From an uncultured Lachnospiraceae bacterium (GTDB lineage Bacteria; Bacillota; Clostridia; Lachnospirales; Lachnospiraceae), in assembly GCA_947594855.1 (NCBI GenBank), contig CANQEL010000022.1:1-36964 (forward strand): DNA of 36,964 bases, written 5' to 3'. Below are positions 1-6,357 of the stretch, one piece after another (positions within the stretch are counted from its first letter, which is position 1; every line of letters begins with the position of its first letter). The notes under the pieces were generated by a model. It was not told the origin of the DNA, did no database searches, and saw only the letters and a program-made list of their open reading frames with translations. Position numbers and translations under genes: made by a program.

Positions 1-60
1 TATAACCGCTATTGCCGCAATGCATATAATATAATAAAACAATTTTTTTCTGACTTTCAT
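1..60 (-). CDS. Partial membrane or secreted protein, N-terminus only
   Basis: An ATG at 58-60 (minus strand) opens a frame that runs off the left edge. The 20 visible residues are a basic start (MKVRKK) followed by a hydrophobic stretch (LFYYIICIAAIAVI), as in a signal peptide or N-terminal membrane anchor. A purine-rich GGGGTGAGG sits just upstream of the ATG as a ribosome site. It starts 34 bases after the stop of the lipoprotein gene on the same strand, so the two are probably co-transcribed. Function cannot be told from 20 residues. Confidence 0.6.
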   Translation of the reverse strand, partial: MKVRKKLFYYIICIAAIAVI

Positions 61-94
61 ATTCCTCACCCCGGTATCTTATTACAACCGTTTA

Positions 95-1273
95 TTATTT
101 GTTGAGATCTTCCAGATCTGTTGTAAGTTCTCCCGTTTCCATGTCTATGAAGAAAAAATGTTGATAATAGTTCATTTTTATCATTCCTATACCGGAACTT
201 GTATTGGAATCCATATTAGCATCCTTTACCAGAAAGGCATATACCGGCCTTGCTTCTATACCTGCTCCTGGCGATTCATTATGGTCTTTCAAATACAACG
301 CATATAAAGGAAGCGCTTCCGATACTTCAAATGTTCCAAAACCTGATAACTTATCTTTAAGTATTCTTACTGCACTTTCAGGGTCAATTATTTTTTCAAC
401 CGGTTTTGAAGACTTTATTACAAAATTAGTATTTCTGGAAAAATATGACGGGATATCCTGATTATCATAATAATGCAATAATGTAAATGCTGTTGTAGTA
501 AAAATCTCCTGGCTGTAATCAGCATTGTCTTTAATAAGCGGTTTTGCATAATCATTAAAACGTATACCTTTATATTCATACTCGGCGCATAATGAAACTA
601 TTCTGGATTCAGTATCGGCATCGCTTTTCTTTGTTATAAATGCATCTGAAACTTTATAATTTAAGCCGTCTATATACATATTATCTTCAAGCCATTTTTC
701 CGCATTTTTACATATGTCAGACAGATTTGCTTCTTTATCTGCCAGATATATATTTACATTAGATATATCTTCTTTATCAACGTTATACTTCTTTTCAATC
801 GCATCAAAACCACCTTCATACAAAGAATCTGCCATATATGCCATGCCGCCGTTTTCAATCATGTCCAGATATTTTCGTTCTTTTTCGTTATCATAAGTTA
901 CTCCTCTTCCCCAGCTGCTTTCACCTGCTTCTGTGTTCTCCAGTTTTTCCTTGTTCACTCCGAATAACTTTGTATACTTTTCAATATTAGCATCCGTAAG
1001 AAAATCCTGTTCAAAAGACAACTGCAGCACCTCTACAGCCTCAACATCTGAAAAATCCGTATCAGAAATAATATCTACATTGCCTGTGTCAACTGCAGAT
1101 AATTTTTTATTTTTGAGTTCATCGACAGAACAATATGTAACTTCCGTATTTCCTGCCTGTGCGTTTTCTCCGTATTTCTCCATATTTTCTTTTACTTCTT
1201 CCGGAGTCCTCTGGCATCCGCATAAGAATAAACATGCTGCAAATACTATATATATTAATCTTACATATTTCAT
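95..1273 (-). CDS. Predicted lipoprotein of unknown function
   Basis: This 392-aa protein starts at the ATG at 1271-1273, which has a GGAGGA ribosome site eight bases upstream; the frame is open 16 codons further but without a ribosome site. The N-terminus (MKYVRLIYIVFAACLFLCGC) is a lipoprotein signal with lipobox LCGC, so the mature protein should be lipid-anchored outside the membrane at that Cys. The rest is soluble, acidic and lysine-rich, with no domain I recognise. Near the C-terminus, PVYAFLVKDAN and FFIDMETGEL have the flavour of a PepSY-like or regulatory-lipoprotein fold, which is only an impression. It is followed by the cut-off gene at 1-60 and preceded by a perfect inverted repeat. 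Confidence 0.85.
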   Translation of the reverse strand: MKYVRLIYIVFAACLFLCGCQRTPEEVKENMEKYGENAQAGNTEVTYCSVDELKNKKLSAVDTGNVDIISDTDFSDVEAVEVLQLSFEQDFLTDANIEKYTKLFGVNKEKLENTEAGESSWGRGVTYDNEKERKYLDMIENGGMAYMADSLYEGGFDAIEKKYNVDKEDISNVNIYLADKEANLSDICKNAEKWLEDNMYIDGLNYKVSDAFITKKSDADTESRIVSLCAEYEYKGIRFNDYAKPLIKDNADYSQEIFTTTAFTLLHYYDNQDIPSYFSRNTNFVIKSSKPVEKIIDPESAVRILKDKLSGFGTFEVSEALPLYALYLKDHNESPGAGIEARPVYAFLVKDANMDSNTSSGIGMIKMNYYQHFFFIDMETGELTTDLEDLNK

Positions 1274-1294
1274 GATAAAATCCTCCAATTTATG

Positions 1295-1337
1295 CCGGTT
1301 TAAAGAGATTTTATTAATCAAAATCTCTTTAAACCGG
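1295..1337. repeat. Perfect 18-bp inverted repeat
   Basis: Two 18-base arms (1295-1312 and 1320-1337, beginning CCGGTTTAAAGAG) are perfectly complementary around a 7-base loop. The repeat lies between two minus-strand genes, in the 5' leader of the lipoprotein gene and 12 bases after the stop of the small secreted protein gene. Neither side has a U-tract, so it is not a textbook intrinsic terminator. It could be an mRNA-stabilising or processing hairpin, or a factor-assisted terminator. Confidence 0.8.
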
Positions 1338-1349
1338 TAACTGCAACAA

Positions 1350-1766
1350 TTAATTGTAATAATTTATATGACCTCTTACATGATTAACATAGTCACTGCA
1401 GTCTACATATGACATTTCATATGTATATACGTGTCCTTTTTTTACTTTTACTCTATAACCAACAGACGTATCATTTGCTTTGTTAAAGTCTTTACTGCCT
1501 CCAGATACTGCATTTGCAACATAAAGATGTATTTTCACTCCTGCTTCTATCTCCGAAACAAAAAATGTTGTATAATCCTTGTTAGAGGATATTGCCAATC
1601 TACATTTAGTCAACCACTCTGCAGAAGGTGAAGCCGGGTTATAATAAAGTGTCCACGATTCGCTTTTTTCTGCTGCATATCCTATATTACTGCAGAACTG
1701 AAAACATAGTAAACATGCCATAACTAAACTCATTACTTTTAAACATAATTTCTTTTTTGTTTTCAT
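1350..1766 (-). CDS. Small secreted protein of unknown function
   Basis: A 138-aa protein starting at ATG 1764-1766 behind an AAAGGAGA ribosome site. Residues 1-32 form a clear signal peptide: basic KTKKK, a hydrophobic core and a cleavage region NIGYAA. The mature part, about 106 aa, begins near ESWTLYYNPASPS and is rich in Tyr, Ser and Thr, with two cysteines (in TKCRL and VDCSDY) that could form a disulphide. The SWTLYYxPxxPS start resembles small secreted proteins I recall from Lachnospiraceae genomes, but I cannot name a family. A likely promoter lies at 2018-2046, giving a roughly 240-base leader. Confidence 0.75.
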   Translation of the reverse strand: MKTKKKLCLKVMSLVMACLLCFQFCSNIGYAAEKSESWTLYYNPASPSAEWLTKCRLAISSNKDYTTFFVSEIEAGVKIHLYVANAVSGGSKDFNKANDTSVGYRVKVKKGHVYTYEMSYVDCSDYVNHVRGHINYYN

Positions 1767-1807
1767 AATAATTTCTCCTTTCGCTATGTTATTAATTTAA
1801 TTTTTTG

Positions 1808-1836
1808 TTTACATATCAAATATTTTATAGTATAAT
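1808..1836 (+). promoter_or_regulatory. Promoter-like site (TTTACA-17-TATAAT)
   Basis: TTTACA (1808-1813), a 17-base spacer and a perfect TATAAT (1831-1836) lie on the plus strand. Transcription would begin near 1843 and run within about 15 bases into the hairpin at 1858-1902. No plus-strand gene follows before that hairpin, so if active it makes a very short RNA. In AT-rich DNA a chance match is possible. Confidence 0.4.
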
Positions 1837-1857
1837 TAGTATGTGATTTTTTTCTTG

Positions 1858-1902
1858 GCGTTCTTTTCGGTATTCCGCTACCATATGAAAAGAACGCTTT
1901 TT
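1858..1902 (+). terminator. Intrinsic terminator-like hairpin
   Basis: An 11-bp perfect stem (GCGTTCTTTTC at 1858-1868 with its complement at 1887-1897) contains a further inner GGTA/TACC pairing and is followed by five T's on the plus strand. It therefore reads as a rho-independent terminator for plus-strand transcription. On the minus strand there is no U-tract, and there it would be a hairpin in the leader of the 1350-1766 gene. Confidence 0.55.
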
Positions 1903-1943
1903 ACAATTCTTCTCTCTGCATATTGTTCTCTTAACCTATACAT
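1878..1943 (-). CDS. Possible 21-aa leader or toxin-like peptide
   Basis: On the minus strand an ATG at 1941-1943 opens a 21-codon frame ending in TAG at 1878-1880. An AAGGTG ribosome site lies five bases upstream of the ATG. The peptide has a basic N-terminal half (MYRLREQYAERR) and a hydrophobic end (VLFIW). It lies in the long leader between promoter 2018-2046 and the small secreted protein gene, and its last six codons fall inside the 1858-1897 hairpin. It may be a regulatory leader peptide, a small toxin, or chance; the frame is too short to judge by codon use. Confidence 0.22.
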   Translation of the reverse strand: MYRLREQYAERRIVKSVLFIW

Positions 1944-2017
1944 TCTCTCACCTTCTTTCTCTCATTTTATGCAATTGTGACATTCTCCCTTATTACTTCT
2001 CACGATTGCTTAAAAAT

Positions 2018-2046
2018 AATTTAACACACAATATATTATATGTCAA
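2018..2046 (-). promoter_or_regulatory. Promoter for the 1350-1766 secreted protein (TTGACA-17-TAAATT)
   Basis: Read on the minus strand: a perfect TTGACA (2041-2046), a 17-base spacer and TAAATT (2018-2023). The spacer is nearly the same as that of the promoter at 5367-5395 (shared TATAATATA then GTGTG), so the two may be co-regulated. It diverges from the padR promoter at 2090. An inverted repeat AAATAC/GTATTT (2045-2050 and 2064-2069) between the two promoters is a candidate operator. Confidence 0.6.
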
Positions 2047-2089
2047 ATACCTTTTACATTAAAGTATTTATTTGTTAAATAACTTTGCC

Positions 2090-2118
2090 TTGACTTTTAT
2101 TTTTACATAATATAATAT
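2090..2118 (+). promoter_or_regulatory. padR operon promoter (TTGACT-17-TAATAT)
   Basis: TTGACT (2090-2095), 17 bases, TAATAT (2113-2118), with an overlapping TATAAT at 2111-2116. Transcription would begin near 2125, about 45 bases before the PadR start codon. The spacing, and the absence of any other promoter just before padR, make this the likely start of the 2170-3871 cluster. Confidence 0.55.
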
Positions 2119-2169
2119 AATAAGTGTTCTCCCTTAAATGTTAGCAATATAGCCAAAAGGTTGATGTAT

Positions 2170-2517
2170 ATGGCAGATAAGAAAATCAGAAAGCAAAGCA
2201 ATATTAAACACGGTACCATTGAACTGGTACTTCTTTTACTGCTTCAACAAGGACAGAAATATGGCTATCAGTTGTCCCAGGAACTTGAAGAATACAGCAA
2301 TGGCGACTATGAGTTAAAAGAAGCCACCATGTATCCTACGTTGTATCGTCTGACACAAAACGGATACCTAAATTGTGAACAGGTACAGGTAGGTGTACGG
2401 CGTACGCGTGTATACTATGAGATTACCGAGGAAGGCAGGGTATATCTGGATAAGCTTAGAGAAGAATATTCAGTTATTACCGGAGCCATAAGCAATATCA
2501 TGAAGCATACCGATTAA
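2170..2517 (+). CDS. PadR-family transcriptional regulator
   Basis: A 115-aa winged-helix DNA-binding protein of the PadR family. The typical blocks are present: GTIELVLLLLL, GYQLSQEL, the recognition-helix region EATMYPTLYRLTQNGYL, and the wing VRRTRVYYEITEEGR, followed by a short C-terminal dimerisation helix. The ATG at 2170 is preferred because AAAAGG ends nine bases upstream; an in-frame TTG (2161) and ATG (2164) are too close to that site. It heads a four-gene plus-strand cluster with two single-pass membrane proteins and a small secreted protein. PadR proteins usually repress their own operon until a ligand or partner relieves them, so autoregulation is likely but inferred. Confidence 0.93.
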   Translation: MADKKIRKQSNIKHGTIELVLLLLLQQGQKYGYQLSQELEEYSNGDYELKEATMYPTLYRLTQNGYLNCEQVQVGVRRTRVYYEITEEGRVYLDKLREEYSVITGAISNIMKHTD

Positions 2518-2543
2518 TGCAACAACTTCAAGGAGGGTTAATA

Positions 2544-2963
2544 ATGGATAACAATACCGCTATATCAAAGTATATTCGTAAAGCAAAAAGAATATATCAT
2601 GGAGACAGAAAAACTAAGCAGCGTTTCATTGATGATTTGCAGGATGCTCTTTTGTGTTTTTCGGAAACACATCCGGGTTGTACATATGCAGACTTAACAA
2701 CTTCCTTTGGCTCACCTGATGAAATACGCGAGGCATTTCTTAAAGATTCCTCAAAAGAACTAAAAAAGAGAAATCTTTTGATATACCGTATTGTTATCCT
2801 ATGCTCTGTTCTCATAGCAATTGCTGTTCTAGCATTTACCGTACATTTGGCAATAGAACAATATCATTATTCGCAAGGTTACTTCATAAAAACTATATAT
2901 GACTATGAAAAAACAGATTCATCTGAAGAGACAGAACCTATAGAGTCTTTTCATTTTGACTAA
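2544..2963 (+). CDS. PadR-linked membrane protein (HAAS/DUF1700-like)
   Basis: A 139-aa protein; the ATG at 2544 is chosen because AGGAGGG lies six bases upstream. Residues 1-70 are a soluble helical domain with the pattern KQRFIDDLQDAL...HPGCTYADLTTSFGSPDEIREAF, which resembles the HAAS/DUF1700-type domains often encoded after padR genes. One membrane segment follows (about 77-103, IVILCSVLIAIAVLAF), then a short acidic tail. Inside-out topology is not certain. In related loci such proteins are thought to sense or transmit an envelope signal to the PadR protein, but no biochemistry supports that here. A second protein with the same plan is encoded at 3509-3871. Confidence 0.8.
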   Translation: MDNNTAISKYIRKAKRIYHGDRKTKQRFIDDLQDALLCFSETHPGCTYADLTTSFGSPDEIREAFLKDSSKELKKRNLLIYRIVILCSVLIAIAVLAFTVHLAIEQYHYSQGYFIKTIYDYEKTDSSEETEPIESFHFD

Positions 2964-3014
2964 TGATTGTACTGAATAATATATAATTTAATTATTAAGT
3001 GGGTGTATAATATT

Positions 3015-3494
3015 ATGAAAATTAAAAAACTTTTTATATTAATATTGACTTTATTTGTTATTTTAAGTAGTATTAACGCAGATACAACATATGCAGCAGT
3101 AAAGCATGAAATTTCACTTCATACAACTATTATCAGGGAACCGGTCGGCGGATATTATGTTAAAACGATAGCAGCATCCCCATTATCCGGAATGTCTTTA
3201 AATAATGTAACAACAAGATCTGGTACTGCTGAGTATAAATATTATAATGAAAAGAATGTATTATGTTGGAAATATGTGCTTTATGGAACCTTTTATATCA
3301 ATTTTGGAGTAAGCTCTAAATGTACAAAGGTAACGGCTGATTTTTATAATTATAAGTCAGGTTATACCTTAAATTATGAAAACCATTCCTATTCAGGAAA
3401 TAAAGCGACTGGAAGCGTTACAGTACAGCATAAAGATAATATTCGTTCAAAGACACTTTCTATCGTATGTGACAAGAACGGTAATTTTAGTTAA
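3015..3494 (+). CDS. Small secreted protein of unknown function
   Basis: A 159-aa protein starting at ATG 3015, with a weak GTGGGTG upstream (an in-frame GTG at 3003 has no ribosome site). The signal peptide is clear (KIKKLFILILTLFVILSS, cleavage near TTYAA). The mature region, about 130 aa, looks beta-rich with many Tyr, Ser and Asn and three cysteines (LCWKY, SKCTK, IVCDK). The blocks WKYVLYGTFYINFG and NKATGSVTVQHK, and the ending IVCDKNGNFS, remind me of a common family of small secreted Clostridia proteins whose role is unknown. It sits between two PadR-linked membrane protein genes and is probably their regulated output or ligand (inference). Confidence 0.8.
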   Translation: MKIKKLFILILTLFVILSSINADTTYAAVKHEISLHTTIIREPVGGYYVKTIAASPLSGMSLNNVTTRSGTAEYKYYNEKNVLCWKYVLYGTFYINFGVSSKCTKVTADFYNYKSGYTLNYENHSYSGNKATGSVTVQHKDNIRSKTLSIVCDKNGNFS

Positions 3495-3508
3495 ATCAGG
3501 AGGTGCCC

Positions 3509-3871
3509 ATGAACCGGGCAAGAGAATTAAAGAAGCTGGCAAAACAAACTTTTCCTATATCAAAATATTCTCTGAAAGAGATACGGAATCATAGAAAAAA
3601 CCTTTATAATGATATGCTTTCTTATGTTGAGAGCCATCCTGAAAGCACTATTGATGATGTGAAAGCCTTGTTTTGTGACAGCATTGAAACTAGTTCTCTT
3701 TCAGAGGTTCCAAGATTAAAAAGAAGGATTGTAATTACAACTCTTGTAGTTTTGCTTCTGATTCTTGCATGCATCGTATTAATAATCTTATTGCGAAACA
3801 TATGGCAGCCTCCGGAATATATATATAATTCTCCCAACCCTACGCACAGATCAAATATGTGGCCAAAGTAA
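3509..3871 (+). CDS. Second PadR-linked single-pass membrane protein
   Basis: A 120-aa protein with ATG at 3509 and a perfect AGGAGG five bases upstream, 14 bases after the secreted protein gene. Residues 1-70 are basic and helical (LYNDMLSYVESHPESTIDDV) and match the plan of the 2544-2963 product: short soluble domain, then one strong membrane helix (about 74-95, IVITTLVVLLLILACIVLI), then a proline- and asparagine-rich tail. The shared ESHPxSTxDD / ETHPGCTYADL block suggests the two are distant paralogues. It is the last gene of the cluster; the next gene is convergent and no clear terminator lies in the 51-base gap. Confidence 0.75.
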   Translation: MNRARELKKLAKQTFPISKYSLKEIRNHRKNLYNDMLSYVESHPESTIDDVKALFCDSIETSSLSEVPRLKRRIVITTLVVLLLILACIVLIILLRNIWQPPEYIYNSPNPTHRSNMWPK

Positions 3872-3922
3872 ACTCTAACTGATATACTATTTTCATCTTT
3901 CATTAACTTATATGTTATGCCT

Positions 3923-5317
3923 TTATTTTACAATGACCTTCACGTAACATTTTTTTCCTGTTGTCCGTAGTGTTATACATATCTTTGCAGTTCCTTTTTT
4001 TACGCCTTTTATGCTGCCCTTTTTGCTGACTGTCACAACTTTCTTATTGTCTGAAGAATATGAAAGTATTATTGGCTCAGGAGTTCCGCTTTGCTTCTTT
4101 CCGAGCTTTCCGCGGCCATATCTTTTTAAATTTCCATATCCCTTTTTGATATTGACAACCGGCTTTAATAATACTTTTTCTCCCTTTTTTATAGTTATGG
4201 CTTTTTTGCCGGGGTTGAAGCCTGTAATATCTTCTGCGGAATATTGTTTCGTTTCTTTCCCTTTCGTTAATTTAACTTTTGCCGAATATGTGTACCTGAC
4301 ATCGCCTGTTACATATTTGTGTGCTTTTTTCTTCAAATACGGCGCTTTTTTTATTTTATTTATTCCGGTCTTTTCAAACGCACTATAGCCAATTTTCAGT
4401 ACACTGTCAGGAACTGTAATATGTTTTAGTGAAGTACAATAATAAAATGCATGAGCTCCTATTGACGCAAGACCATTCGGAAGCTTAATGTTTTTCAATC
4501 CGGTACATCCATGAAAAGCGAAAGGCTCCAAAAGTGTCACTGTTTTGGGAAGCGTTACCTCCTGCAGCGAAATACAATTGTCAAATGCCGATATTCCTAT
4601 CGTCGTTTCTCTTCCGCCCCAATGGATTTCCTTTAAGTTAGTACAATATTCAAAAGCTCCTGCACTGATTTTTCTGACATTTGAAGGAATTATAACTTTC
4701 TCAATATTGGTATGAGCACAACTGCCGGTTTCAGTATACTCACTGTTTGAAGAGAATGTAACCTCTTTGATAAATGGATTGCCGGAAACTCCATAGCTCT
4801 TCTTTACCGTGTCCGGTTCGGTGTAGGCAGTATCAGGTTTTGCCAACGGATATGAGGCAAGTATGCTAAAATCCTTTGTAAAAAGTACCCCGCCTCTTGA
4901 TGCAAGTTCGGGATTGTCTTCCACTACGGTAACTGCCGACAGGTTTTTAAGTGCAGCCATAGATGAGTAAGTTTTATCATCTGCCTTAATGCTTTTTGGA
5001 AGTGAGATTTCAGTGATAACATCAAGATTTGGACCGCTGAAAAAATCAATTACCGTAACAGGCATACCGCCCAAATTCTCCGGAACAGTTACTTTGCTTT
5101 CCGTACCGCTATAATATCTGATAACTGCGCTTTTTCCTGCCAGTTCTTCCGATATATCATAATAAAAACCATTTTCCAACTGACATTTAAATTCCCCTGT
5201 CTCCATATAATATTCAAAAGTTCCAACCGGAGCTGCCGCAGAAGATGCAGGTACAGTATATGCTGCCGCGCAAGATAATAATAATGCCGCTGTAAGGCTT
5301 AAAAAGACTTTCTTCAT
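3923..5317 (-). CDS. Secreted BspA-type leucine-rich-repeat protein with C-terminal Ig-like domain
   Basis: A 464-aa protein starting at ATG 5315-5317 behind GGGAGAGGG; the frame is open upstream but overlaps the promoter. A signal peptide (about 1-28, MKKVFLSLTAALLLSC) is followed by BspA-type LRR_5 repeats over about 60-330, seen as recurrent units such as IPSNVRKISAGAFEYCTNLK, TTIGISAFDNCISLQEV and GLASIGAHAFYYCTSLK. The last 90 residues form a Big_2-like Ig domain (LSYSSDNKKVVTVSKKGSI, then KKGTAKICITL). There is no sortase motif or S-layer domain, so the protein is secreted or held by the lysine-rich Ig-like end. Such proteins typically mediate surface adhesion. The promoter at 5367-5395 gives a leader of about 45 bases. 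Confidence 0.9.
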   Translation of the reverse strand: MKKVFLSLTAALLLSCAAAYTVPASSAAAPVGTFEYYMETGEFKCQLENGFYYDISEELAGKSAVIRYYSGTESKVTVPENLGGMPVTVIDFFSGPNLDVITEISLPKSIKADDKTYSSMAALKNLSAVTVVEDNPELASRGGVLFTKDFSILASYPLAKPDTAYTEPDTVKKSYGVSGNPFIKEVTFSSNSEYTETGSCAHTNIEKVIIPSNVRKISAGAFEYCTNLKEIHWGGRETTIGISAFDNCISLQEVTLPKTVTLLEPFAFHGCTGLKNIKLPNGLASIGAHAFYYCTSLKHITVPDSVLKIGYSAFEKTGINKIKKAPYLKKKAHKYVTGDVRYTYSAKVKLTKGKETKQYSAEDITGFNPGKKAITIKKGEKVLLKPVVNIKKGYGNLKRYGRGKLGKKQSGTPEPIILSYSSDNKKVVTVSKKGSIKGVKKGTAKICITLRTTGKKCYVKVIVK

Positions 5318-5366
5318 GTTTTCCCTCTCCCCGCTTTTTAGTATTGAATTACAACTGATTAAAAAG

Positions 5367-5395
5367 AATTTAGCACACTCTATATTATATGTCAA
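5367..5395 (-). promoter_or_regulatory. Promoter of the BspA-like gene (TTGACA-17-TAAATT)
   Basis: On the minus strand: TTGACA at 5390-5395, a 17-base spacer and TAAATT at 5367-5372. The spacer begins TATAATATA and contains GTGTG, almost the same as the promoter at 2018-2046. It lies about 50 bases upstream of the BspA-like start and is back-to-back with the plus-strand promoter at 5415-5443. Confidence 0.7.
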
Positions 5396-5414
5396 ACACT
5401 TTGACTAACAGAAT

Positions 5415-5443
5415 TTGACAAACAATATATTATAGGCTAAAGT
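5415..5443 (+). promoter_or_regulatory. Promoter of the ABC ATPase locus (TTGACA-17-TAAAGT)
   Basis: TTGACA (5415-5420), 17 bases, TAAAGT (5438-5443). It drives the 36-aa peptide gene and the ABC ATPase and diverges from the BspA-like promoter, with 19 bases between the two -35 boxes. A protein bound in this gap could affect both. Confidence 0.6.
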
Positions 5444-5502
5444 ATTATATATTAAATTATTTTTAAATAATTATAAAATCATCAAATAATAGGGGAGCAC
5501 AT

Positions 5503-5613
5503 ATGCTGTCAGCTCTTCTTATTCCTCTTGGGGCAATACAGGTGATATCCGCAGTCTGTATTATCATAACATATAGAAAATGTACTAATAAATGGAGGTA
5601 TAAAAGTGCTTGA
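5503..5613 (+). CDS. 36-aa membrane peptide overlapping the ABC ATPase gene
   Basis: ATG at 5503 has AGGGGA six bases upstream and encodes 36 residues: a hydrophobic segment (LLIPLGAIQVISAVCIIITY, residues 6-25) and a short basic tail ending KSA. Its TGA (5611-5613) overlaps the GTG start of the ABC ATPase by eight bases, an arrangement typical of translational coupling. Because the promoter lies upstream of this peptide, it would be the first cistron. It may be a small membrane partner of the ATPase, a leader that couples translation, or the remains of a lost gene. Confidence 0.45.
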   Translation: MLSALLIPLGAIQVISAVCIIITYRKCTNKWRYKSA

Positions 5614-6325
5614 GATAAAAAACATTACAAAATTTTACGGAAAGAAAATTGCGCTTAAGAATTTCAGCTATACATTTGATACCGGGATATATGGCCTGCT
5701 TGGTGCTAACGGAGCGGGAAAAAGTACGCTTATGAATCTGATAACCGATAATATCAAAAGAGATACGGGAACAATATGCTATGAAGGAACGGATATCCTT
5801 AAGCTTGGAGCCGTATACAGAAGTTATATAGGATATATGCCGCAGCAGCAGGGTTTCTACGAGCAGTTTTCGGCGCGCACTTTTTTATTTTATATGGCAG
5901 AGCTTAAAGGCCTCCGTAAAAAAGCTGCAAAGGAGCAGATAGAAAAACTTCTTTGCGTCGTTAATCTGTCAGAGGCGGCAGATAAAAAAATAGGCGGTTT
6001 TTCAGGGGGAATGAAGCAGAGAGTTATGCTTGCGCAGGCGCTTTTGGGAAATCCACGCATACTGCTTCTTGACGAGCCTACAGCCGGACTTGACCCTAAG
6101 GAAAGAATTAATTTCAGAAATTATATAGCAGAACTTGCAAAGGATAAAATAATCATTATATCGACTCATGTGGTAAGCGATGTTGAAAGCATAGCAGACA
6201 GAATACTTATCATCCGCGAGGGAGAACTTGCGGCAGACGATTCGCCGGAAGAGCTTATACGCAGCGTGGACGGATGCAATCTTGAGGATGTATTCATGCA
6301 TTATGCTGCAAACGGCGGGGCGTAA
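5606..6325 (+). CDS. ABC transporter ATP-binding protein
   Basis: A 239-aa nucleotide-binding domain protein starting at GTG 5606 with GGAGG seven bases upstream. Walker A is GANGAGKST (about 35-43), the Q-loop is in YMPQQQGF, the signature motif is FSGGMKQR, Walker B is ILLLDEPTAGLDP, and the H-switch is in IISTHVVSD. It resembles the BcrA/CcmA-like ATPases of ABC-2 exporters. No membrane permease is encoded beside it: the next gene is convergent. The ATPase must therefore work with a permease encoded elsewhere, or the locus has lost its permease. Only the 36-aa membrane peptide accompanies it. Confidence 0.93.
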   Translation: MLEIKNITKFYGKKIALKNFSYTFDTGIYGLLGANGAGKSTLMNLITDNIKRDTGTICYEGTDILKLGAVYRSYIGYMPQQQGFYEQFSARTFLFYMAELKGLRKKAAKEQIEKLLCVVNLSEAADKKIGGFSGGMKQRVMLAQALLGNPRILLLDEPTAGLDPKERINFRNYIAELAKDKIIIISTHVVSDVESIADRILIIREGELAADDSPEELIRSVDGCNLEDVFMHYAANGGA

Positions 6326-6348
6326 ACCGCTTTATGCAGCTTACGCCC
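6318..6348. terminator. Weak terminator-like hairpin after the ABC ATPase
   Basis: GGGCGTAA (6318-6325, overlapping the stop codon) pairs with TTACGCCC (6341-6348) around a 15-base loop, between two convergent genes. The following TGTACTTTATTA is only mildly T-rich, so termination would be weak. It could serve either strand. Confidence 0.35.
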
Positions 6349-6357
6349 TGTACTTTA

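Noticed and set aside
933-1340. 135-codon plus-strand frame over the lipoprotein gene
   Set aside because: Complement shadow of a convincing lipoprotein gene that has a signal peptide and ribosome site.
2039-2060. ATGT..ACAT symmetry upstream of padR as a PadR operator
   Set aside because: Half-sites are 12 bases apart rather than the 8 typical of PadR operators; the AAATAC/GTATTT repeat is a better but still weak candidate.
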